From Allacma fusca (Eukaryota; Arthropoda; Collembola; Symphypleona; Sminthuridae), in contig OX359245.1 of assembly GCA_947179485.1 (NCBI GenBank), positions 60,561,067 through 60,625,066 on the forward strand: a stretch of DNA of 64,000 nt, written 5' to 3'. This document shows, piece after piece, positions 12,449-21,600 of the stretch. The notes beneath the pieces are model-generated. The model saw nothing but the letters and a program-made list of their open reading frames with translations. It was not told where the DNA came from and ran no database searches. The position numbers and the translations under genes are program-made. Positions within the stretch are counted from its first letter, which is position 1. Every line of letters starts with the position of its first letter.

Positions 12449-12469
12449 GGTTCGAATCGTAGGGAGCCA
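12449..12469 (-). promoter_or_regulatory. tRNA primer-binding site of element 2
   Basis: On the minus strand the sequence TGGCTCCCTACGATTCGAAC follows the LTR end (CCAACA) after a 4-base TAAC spacer. It complements a tRNA 3' end: CCA plus an acceptor strand and the GGTTCGAA T-loop signature. This fixes the right end of the element 2 LTR. I did not assign the tRNA. Confidence 0.75.
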
Positions 12470-12473
12470 GTTA

Positions 12474-12920
12474 TGTTGGTATAACATAAAATAAAAATGA
12501 TGAATGAAGGAATAAGATAAATTCCAATTTGACTTTATTTAACTGTTTGATTTCAAAGATGAACTTGTACTGTTTTAAAGTGTTTATGATTATCCTATTT
12601 ATAATAAATCGGGAATCAATAATATTTGATAGAATATTCCAGAAAGGAAAAAGTAGAGTTAGGTATAGGAAATTCCTAACCAAAAAATGCGGGTTGGGAA
12701 TTTCCGGTGAATTCCGGGTCTGATTATTACAGTAATATTTCATACATTTAATTCTGTTGGAACACTTTATTCCATTGTATAATAAGGAAAAAACTTAACA
12801 TATAGTTTTTATTTTGGAGAGTTCCGAATAAGGTTTTATTGTACGCTTAGCTTCTACTTGTTGATTATAGTGGACTTGCGATAGCGGTTTCCTGTTGTCA
12901 CAGGAAACTTGAAATCAAAG
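12474..12920 (-). mobile_element. 3' part of the LTR of element 2 (split by element 1)
   Basis: Read on the minus strand this ends CCAACA just before the element 2 primer-binding site. Its first 116 bases (12920-12805) are duplicated at 27178-27293, on the far side of element 1. Joining the two halves in thought gives an LTR of about 670 bp running from TGTTGTG at 27515. It carries an AATAAA polyadenylation-type signal in the duplicated part. Confidence 0.7.
12805..12920. repeat. 116-bp flanking duplication, copy 1 (left of element 1)
   Basis: It is identical to 27178-27293 except for one C/T difference that I can see by eye. It directly abuts the broken leader end of element 1 at 12921. BEL/Pao integrases normally leave only a few bases of target duplication, so this is abnormally long. 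Confidence 0.9.
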
Positions 12921-13654
12921 GTCTGTATATCTACTTGCATGTATCTACTATACCAATCAAAGTGGAAGTGAAATTCCTCTTCATGGGACAAAATATATTG
13001 TTCTAGTCGATTACTTTCAGAACGTGCTCGTATACGAGCGTCTTCAGTTGTCAAGGGATGTTGTTGTGCAAATACCAGCTGCTGTTGTATAGAGTCGAGG
13101 AGTCGATCGATGTCTAACGCGAATAATTGATAATAGTCGGGACGAACCATAGATGCGGGTGAAACCCTATCGATGAATCTGTCGGAGCACAGCCCTCGGG
13201 GGCACAAAAGTTGATCTGACCTGGTGGCCCTCTGGGACCACAGAGTTGAAGTAACGGATGTAGGGCCCGTGACGGAGGCGGTGCGGCGGCAAAACGTCCG
13301 ATGAAATCGGCGGGGAAGGCGGCAAATGACGTCCGGGAGAGGATGAGAAGAAACCGGGTATCGGCGGTTATGACGGCAGCGAGCGACGAACCGGGTAGCG
13401 GCAGATACGGGCCAGAAGTTCGAGAGCAGAATGGCATGAAGAGCCGAGACGTCACAGAGGGCAGCTGAACGGGGCGCGTCGGGGGGCAGGACCGTTTCGG
13501 CGGCAGCAACTGGGATCCCTCTGCACGGAGTACAAAATAGGATGAAATCCGGGCGGCGGCAAGGAGACCGGGTAGAGACCGGGTAGAGACCGGGTAGAGA
13601 CCGGGTAGAGACCGAGTAGAGACCGGGTAGATTTCCTTAAGGGGAGCCACTTAT
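12921..13654 (-). other. Extra partial copy of the element 1 leader beyond its 3' LTR
   Basis: This stretch follows the 3' LTR and nearly duplicates 26010-26731, the internal leader that follows the 5' LTR. It includes the primer-binding site, the 11-bp repeats and the GC-rich section. It stops abruptly at 12921, in the middle of a reading frame that continues in the other copy. It is thus internal sequence stuck on the wrong end, not part of an LTR. Frames of 178 and 117 codons here are duplicates of those in the 5' leader. Confidence 0.85.
13565..13632. repeat. 11-bp tandem repeat (GAGACCGGGTA), six units
   Basis: Six tandem units, one with a single change, lie just inside the primer-binding site of the leader copy. 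The homologous array in the 5' leader (about 26650-26708) has five units, a one-unit difference between otherwise nearly identical copies. Confidence 0.9.
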
Positions 13655-14100
13655 TGCGGAATGCAATGATGAGGAAAATAAACCTTAAACTTTGTTGAGT
13701 GAAAGTAATGTTTATTTATTGAGTGCCAGAATTGTACTAAATTTTACATTAAATATTCGGGGTATTTATACTAAATTCTATGGGAAAATAATTAATTAGT
13801 AATCTAGAAGAAACCACATTAAAATCATTTTTGTAAAGAGATAGAATATCTTGTGGTTAGAAGAAAACCACAAATATAATTATTCTTATTCCAAAAGGTA
13901 AGAGACCACAAATTAGTGGAATTAATCATTGTTTAGATAATTATGTAAAGAGAATAATTAACCGCAATTTAGATTATACGTAATAATTTAAAGGAAATAT
14001 TATGTTAATTAGGAGGACAAAAACATTTAATTAAAAGGAAAGAAACATTTAATTAATTGTGCTGACGTGGGTTAGTTTGTCTCTACTCTGAGACACAACA
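13655..14100 (-). mobile_element. 3' LTR of element 1 (446 bp)
   Basis: Read on the minus strand it runs TGTTGTGTCTCAG ... CATTCCGCA and matches 26732-27177 with, by eye, three substitutions in 446 bases. This indicates a recent insertion. Its right end is set by the primer-binding-like TGGCTCCCCTTAAGG after a short spacer, paralleling the better-defined site of element 2. AATAAA signals lie in its second half. An AG-rich tract (AAGGCGGGCAG) precedes it as a possible polypurine tract. Confidence 0.85.
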
Positions 14101-14120
14101 TACTGCCCGCCTTAGAATTA

Positions 14121-14318
14121 TTAAATTAATTTCCTAATTATCATTGCCTTACAACTAATCCAGATAGTGATAGCAATAATTATGATAAGAATAAATAAGA
14201 TGGTTCCTCGTAGAATCCAAGTTGTCCAACCGAATCCCGTCAGGGATAGAAGGCTGAATCCCGTACTTGTATCTGCTGGTTGGTAGGAGGCGATGAACTG
14301 TTTATCTTGGATGTTCAC
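14121..14318 (-). CDS. Env membrane-anchor segment in the -1 frame of the polyprotein
   Basis: This 65-codon open stretch overlaps the polyprotein stop and has no ATG of its own at that point; the first codon is GTG. It contains a strongly hydrophobic segment (about residues 38-53, rich in Ile/Leu/Phe) followed by a short basic tail ending KLI. That is exactly what the second glycoprotein lacks in the main frame. It lies immediately after a TTTAAAA heptamer in the correct phase for -1 frameshifting. It could be reached by programmed frameshifting, or the offset could be a recent inactivating mutation. The anchor role is inferred from position and hydrophobicity. Confidence 0.6.
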   Translation of the reverse strand: MNIQDKQFIASYQPADTSTGFSLLSLTGFGWTTWILRGTILFILIIIIAITIWISCKAMIIRKLI

Positions 14319-15674
14319 ATTTTTAAATATTGTAAATGACCTGTAATTTGTAACTTAACAGAATTACTTGGACATTTTAGCACACATGACATAACTATGT
14401 CCGGGGTGTTTAGCTTGATGATGATATTATGGATGCTAGTGTCTTGGTTTAGTGATATCGGTATGAAGAACCCTGCATTCGGACACTCTAGACTTGCCAC
14501 TGTTTCTCCTTTATCAAAGTTTCCTTCGATCGTGAGGGTCGCTCCTGCAATACAGGAGTAACATCCTTCCAGTTTCACAAAATTCGCATTACAGGTTACA
14601 TCCTGAACCAATTTGGTCAATTGGTAATGTTCTGTACTTATTTGGATCTCTAATAAGGTACTAGTGGAGGATTCAAATGTGATGTCTTCTCCGTGTGATA
14701 CTAATACACCGTCTTGTAATTTCAGAGGAAGCGGGTTGATTTTCATCAATTTTTCCGGGTTGATTAATTCGGAGGTACACTTTACTCCATCCAGATTAGC
14801 GGTTGCTTGAATTAGATGCATGCTGCCAAGACAATTTCTGCTGACGATTTGAGCATCCTTTGGTGTGTCACATTGAATCTCACCCAGTTTGTTTAGTGAT
14901 AGTTCCTGTCTTTCATTGCATGGGGCAAGGGCTGCTTGTTTACCTTTGGTAAGTATACATTGTTCCAGTAATGGTATTGGTGGTTCCGATATGGAGATTA
15001 ACGTAAAGTTGATGTTATCGATGGTTTGGCTTAGTCCAACCTGGATACGCGTTTCGTTCTGGATTGTTCGATTGCCCATCTTGAGTGTGACTAATAGTTT
15101 AGTGGAGAATTTCCATTCAGGGCAATTGTATACGCCGTATACTTCATTCGTGGGGTTGGTGAGCCATGAACGATAATAACAGCAATCCCGGGTTAATGGA
15201 AAGGGGCACCTGGGATGGCGTAGATCAGCACAAAAAGAACATCGTAAATGGTTGTTGGATCCCTTAAATGCCTTTACAGTGTCGTTGATTCCAAAGTTTT
15301 GACAATTAAAGCCGTGGCATTCTGCGTCACTCCACAAATTGTAGCACAGAAATGAAGATTGGCAATTGGCTACTGCCCGAGGTGCGTAATACAGTAATTG
15401 CTTTATAGAACTTACTGCCACGGATTTTGTTTCAACTGTAATAGATCCTATGAGTTCATTATTATGTAAATCTTCTATCCGGAAACACGAATGTTGTCCT
15501 AGAGGGCTTATTGCCAACCGTGTGTTGATACGTAAGGCACAGTTGATGTGATTGTCCTTATCGATATGACATTCCTTAGAACTGGCAGTCATTCCTGCGA
15601 AATTGGTACAACTGTAACTTACGGGTATTAAAAGTGCAATGATCAAAACTAGGCTTATTTGGATTATCCGGGGA
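14315..15674 (-). other. Polyprotein domain: second glycoprotein (Gc-like, fusion-type)
   Basis: Residues about 3053-3502. A hydrophobic signal-like segment (IIQISLVLIIALLIPVSYS, ending near 3072) is followed by a Cys-rich ectodomain beginning CTNFAGM. The ectodomain is rich in paired cysteines and glycosylation sequons. The arrangement matches the phlebovirus-type glycoproteins known in Env-bearing BEL/Pao elements (Tas of Ascaris and Cer7 of Caenorhabditis). No transmembrane anchor is present in this frame before the stop; the anchor is in the -1 frame. The class II fusion assignment is inferred from Cys layout and order and needs a profile search. Confidence 0.7.
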
Positions 15675-18600
15675 AGATAAGCTCTTCGTCGTTCTGATCG
15701 TCTCCGTTCATTTATTGTTTCTACCGTTGGATGATAGGGGTTGGGAACGTCGTGGAGTACAATGTCCTCTGTGATGTCGTTGCTGGATGTGCTGATGTGT
15801 TGGTAGTTTTTCTTGTTCCTTCTTCGAAGATACATTCTGAGACAGAGTCTTGCGGGCCAGCAGAGATACCAGTATATAGTCTTCACAATCCGTGATAGGA
15901 ATATCAAAGCAGTAAATCCAATAACAAGGAGGATGCCCAAGGAAGACAACATGAGCCAGTGTATCCATGTATAACAGGACAAATTGGCAAACTGTTCTGT
16001 ACATAGGTAACAGGAGATAAGATCACAAATCGGTAGTCGCGGACAGTTGATATTTTTAATAGATGGTACGTCGAAATTAGCAAACCAAATTTCCACATGG
16101 GTTACACCAGTGGCTGCGAGCATATTCCTTGTGAATGTAATATCCGTTACCACAGATGTAGGTATGGTGGATATAAACTCGGGGTTTTTGAGGACCTTTA
16201 TGTATTTAGGGACCTTTCCGTTGGTTTTGATTTGAACGCCATGTGTGGTACATTCGATTTCACAACCGTCGCAGTCAAACACATTGTGGGTTAGACTCCG
16301 ATCTTCCTTCCGGGTAAGGAGGTAGAGATGTCCCCAACATCTTGGCATAATCTCGCCTTGAGCAGTCTGGATTTTGTAGATATCCGATGTCGGGTTGTAG
16401 GTACAGTTACAGTTGGGTTGTGTTGTTGGATTACAATCAAAGTGTCGACAAAATACGTCGTCCCCGACGCAGTCTTCCGTCTCGCAATTGACTCTCACAC
16501 AATCTCCTTGACACCAGTACGATGCGAGTAGTCCTAATTGAGGTTCTTGACGGGTTTGTAATGCGCGTAACGGGTAGATGTGGTTGTTGAACATGACTAT
16601 AGGGACGAAATTTACTTCTTCCACAAAGTGTCGACAATGGCGAATGGTGTAGTCTCCGACAGAACATAAGTCGGCGCGGACTTCAGGGTGATTTAGAAGG
16701 GTTATATTGAGACTTGAAGTGGTGTCTTGACATTCCAGTTGGTCAAGATTTATATCTTGTGTTTTAATACATGTATCAGTGGGGGTGATACAGCCAGTGG
16801 CTTCCGCATTGACTTCTTGTAATTTTGGACACTTGAATTGTCTGGAACATAACGTTCCGTTCGGCAGTAACTTGAACCAGTTAGCACTTCTTGTACATTG
16901 GGGAATTTCGTGATGTGTAGGCCAAGAGATTGTACATGGAGGAGAAATAGCTTCTAGCCTTGGGTTGGCGTTGTGGTTTCCCAGGGCTGATCCGAGTAGA
17001 CACAAGAAAACCATAGTAGTGGTAAACCAGGGCAAGTTAATTCGAAATAATCGGCGGTTACAGTAACGGAATAACAGTTTTTTGTACTCTCGTCGATAAC
17101 TGGGATTCATCATGATGTGTACTATCAGATTGATGCATGGCAGACTCCAGGTGAAGGCTTCGATACCTATTTTAGTTTCATAACTTAGTTGTCGGTATGT
17201 GTAAGCGGTACCGATGGCTAGTGCTGGGAGATAGCACGCAAGAAACGAGAAGAATATAATCATAACACTTTTCGTGACGTGTCGTTCAAGTTCGGTCGAA
17301 GTGGCCCAGATAGAACCATTTACGCTCCTTGTGTGTGTCCTAACATACCGTAGGATGGAGAGATAGCATACCAGAATGGTTAGCATGGGTCCTGCTATTT
17401 CCAATGATAGCAATATTAACCGAGGGTTTCGTGAGGAAACCATTCCACAGGACTTGGGTGGACTTTGAAAAATCCCAAATTGTCCCCAGATACCTAGAGT
17501 CGTAGGTATCATCATGCCATAGCTGAATATCCAGATAATGGTCAGGTAGATTCCCGTTTTACGGTATGTAAAACATCTGTTGTAAAGATGGGAATATACT
17601 ATCCTAATGGTACGATTGATAGTAATGGCCATGATGTTGACAATAGAGCAGGTGACATTACTGTAGAATAGATAACAGTATCCTTGACAAAATGAAAGGG
17701 TGATAATCCAATCTGGGTAGAGATGTCTTGCTATTGTTAAGGGCATGGTAATGCTACTGAACAATAGATCTGAGATACTGAGACTAATGATAAACCACGT
17801 CATGGTTAGACTTCGTAATTCGGACTTTTGGCAGAGTGTTACGATGTTGAGTAAATGTCCGAGAGAACCTATGATTGCTAAGGTGATACTGTAGATTAAC
17901 AGAAACATAGGTGGGCGTGTAAAATTGACGGTGGAGATGAATGGGTTATTACGGTTGGCCTGAACTACATTTGTCATACATATGCAAAGAAATGCTATGA
18001 TCCATTGTATAGCTGTAGTGGTGGTGTTAGCTCTTGTCACTAACACGGGTTTGAGTTCGGAAGTTTTCTTATTCTCTGTCTGGGTGGTGGATTCCGTTGA
18101 ACTATATGACTCTCCGTCATATATTGGAAGTGGTGCAATTTTTGTAATTGGTCTGATGACTTCCTTGGTTACCTTCTTTGTCATGCCCTTATCGTTCTTG
18201 TAGGTTCCTGATACTTCCAAGGTAGTAACTCGTGTGAGACCATCTTTACCGGGATGCGTAGTTTTGACTCGTCCTAATTTCCATTCCAGCGGTTGAGTCT
18301 GGTCGTCTACTATAAGCACTAGATCTCCAATTTTGATATTTGGAGTTTCTGTATTCCATTTTCCTCGCTTCTGCAAGGAAGTGAGATATTCGTCTTGCCA
18401 TCTTTCCCAAAGATCAGTGGAGCGTCGCTGAAGTAGTTGAAAATGGTCCAGTTTATTCAACTTTAGATGTGTCAATGAATGTTCCGGAATCCAAAGTAAG
18501 GAGGTTCCGACCAAAAAGTGGGCCGGAGTTAACGCTTCCAGATCATGTGGATCCGAAGATATTGGAGTCAGAGGTCTTGAATTGACAAGGGCTTCGATGA

Positions 18601-21600
18601 AAGCTAAGATTGTTTCAATTTGTTCCCAGTTGTAGGCTGGTTCGATCATTATCTTCTTTAGATAAGTTTTCACTAATTTGACACAAGCTTCCCACACCAC
18701 ACCCTGATGAGGTGTTCGTGGAGGATTGAAATGCCAATAGATTGTTTCTAATTGTTGATCGGGTAAGATCTTATCAGAGGCATCTTGGAGTTCATTTAGA
18801 GTTTCTGCTGTAGAGGTCAGGTAATTATTGGCACCGACAAAGTTTAGACCGTTATCGGAATAAACGTCTGTTGGTCGCCCACGGCGAGACATGAATCGAC
18901 GTAAAGCCAATAAGAATCCTTCGTAGGTCATTGAGCTGACTAATTCCAAGTGTATGGCTCTGGAAGTAAGGCAAGTAAATAAGCAAATCCAGACCTTAAA
19001 TCTGGTAGTCTTGTTGCCACAGAAGTTCTTGAGTTCAAATGGGCCGGCGTAGTCTGTCCCAACATGAAGAAATGCGCGGGCTTGATTCACTCGAAAGTTT
19101 GGAAGGGGTGGCATTAACTGTTGTAATGGTTTGGCCCGGAAACGGAAGCATAGCATGCATTTGTGGAGTACCGTCTTGATAGCACGGATGTGCCCATGAA
19201 TCCAAAAACGTTGTCGCAAAAAATTCAGCGTTGTCTGGACACCACTGTGTCCCAGGGACTCATGGCAATGACGGATGATTGCTTGCACAATGGGGTGACG
19301 TCCTGGTAATAGGATCGGATGTTTTGTGTTGTAGGATAGGTTTGCATGTTTGAGTCGTCCGCCAACGCGCAAAATGCCCATAGAATCCATGAAGAGGCAC
19401 AAAGTTTTTAGTTGTCGATCTTGCTTCGTATTAGTCTTTGTTCCTTGAATTTCTTGGATGATGTCACTGTATACCTCGTTTTGAAGTAAGGAGACCAACT
19501 GATCTTCCGCCTGAAGAATTTCGAGTGGGGAAGGGCGGATGGACCAAGTTGTCTGGAAGCTGTGACGATTTTTGATACGTATTAGGAGAGTAAATACTGC
19601 TCGTATCTTCTTCCAAGATGAAATCTGCACTAAGCTACTTATTACAGATTTCGTAGGGGCTTGTTGAATAGATAACACCTGATGTTTTTCTTCTGTGCTG
19701 CTGGCAGGAGTAGGAGCGTCCTGTCGAAAGACTGGAATGTTGTAAATTGATTGAGACAGGAAGGCTGGACCGTTCCACCAAAGCGCGTGGTCCTGAAGTT
19801 CTTCCGGTGGAATGCCACGGGATGCGCAGTCCGCGGGATTCTGTTCACTGGGCACATGATGCCATTGTTCCACTGTAGAAACATCATGTATTTGCTGTAC
19901 TCTGTTTGCCACGTATATTTTCCATTTGGATGGTTTAGAATAAATCCAATGTAAGGCAATGCTGGAGTCGGTCCAGTAATGAACACTTGCGAGAGGTATA
20001 TTCCATGTCCGTTTGACATGATCCATGAGCTGAGCTAGAAGAACAGCTCCTTGAAGTTCCAATCGTGGAATAGTTACAGTTTTTACTGGGGCCACTCGTG
20101 ATTTTCTGACCACTAGTTGTATCTGCACATTCTGGTTAGATACTTCTCTCAAGTAAACGGCGGCCGCATAAGCCTTCTCGGAGGCATCAGCAAACCCGTG
20201 TAATTCCCAGTGCCAAGTATGGTCGTAATGTAGACACCTGGGAATACGGATGGTTTCAAGGTATCGTAAGTTCTTGGCATAAGAAAGCCAAGTCTCCAAA
20301 ACATCCTCGGTTAAGGGCTCGTCCCAATCCAAGTGCTTCAGCCATGTTGCCTGCATTAATATTTTTGCTCTTACGATTGTAGGGGCAAGCCAACCCAATG
20401 GGTCATAGATTTTGCTAATTGAACTTAGCATAGTCCTCTTCGTGTGGACTATGGATAGATCCAAGTTCAGCGTGAAGTAGAATTGGTCTGAGGATGGACT
20501 CCATTTGAGTCCCAGAGTCTTAAGGGTGTCGGATTCATCAATTTTCATTGGAAGCTGAGTTTCCCGATATTCCTTTGGTAAGGCTGCTAGGACCCGGGAC
20601 GAGTTGCTGCTCCATTTTCGTAGAGAAAAATGAGCAGTTGCTAACATCTGAATTAGCTGTGACTGAACCTCGAGAGCATCTTCTTCGGAGTCCTGACTGG
20701 TCATGTAGTCGTCCATGTAGAAATCCTCAGTCACTGCGTGGGCGCCTATAGGGAAACGATCCATTTCGTCTTTGGCTACTTGTAGTAACGTACGACAGGC
20801 GATGAATGGAGCTGGCGAGATGCCAAAAGCGACCATTTTCATGCGGTAGGATTTTAGTGGTTCCGAAGGATGCTTTCTCCAAATGATCCTACTAAAATCC
20901 TGTTCGTCCGGGTGGACAGCGATTTGGCGATACATGGCCTTAATGTCGGCCACCAAGGCTATTTTCCGTAGCCGAAATTTTAATAAGTGGTCAAACAAGG
21001 TAGGTTGTATAGTTGGTCCAGGAAGGAGAATTTCATTCAAGGAAATCCGATGAGATGTCTTCGCGGAGGCGTCGAATACTACCCGAAGTTTGGTTGACGT
21101 ACTTGATTCCTTGATTACTGCATGATGTGGCATGTAGTAAGATTTCCTGGAGTTGATCTGATCCTGAGGGACCTCCTCCATCTGGTCCAGGTCTAGGTAT
21201 TCCTGTAATTGTTCGTGGTAGGAACTCATTGCGACAGGATTCTTCAGGATCTTTCGTTCGACGGAGATCCAGCGGTTAGTAGCCATGTCCTTAGAATTTC
21301 CTAATTCGGGATGATTGGGTCGAAATGGCCAACGGACTTGGTATCTACCGTTGGGTAACCTAATGGTATTTTGTGAGTAATGGTTCTCACAGAATTGATC
21401 ATCCTCGTGGAGGAGTGGGACATTTGGCAGGTTTTCAATGTTCCAGAATTTTTCCATGTCAAAATTCAGTTGGTCCATGGGGTAGATCGTACAGACTCTT
21501 TGTTGCGTGGGGGCTGGTACTGCTCCCATTATGATGTAACCGAAATCCGTGGAGTAAGCACTGGGGAGGAAATGTCTCCCCTTGATTCGCTTAGCTCGCA

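Noticed and set aside
13114-13650. 178-codon Pro/Ser/Arg-rich frame in the leader
   Set aside because: It starts at a non-ATG codon, runs over the primer-binding site and the 11-bp repeats, and its openness is explained by high GC. The other frame in this region has better support.
12921-14100. Treating the whole 1.18-kb duplicated block as the LTR
   Set aside because: A reading frame crosses its inner edge in the 5' copy (26010). A tRNA-type primer site lies 446 bp in, and the block ends GACC rather than CA. The outer 446 bp alone fits an LTR.
17982-18203. Plus-strand hydrophobic frame opposite the integrase-GPCR junction
   Set aside because: Antisense shadow of the polyprotein.
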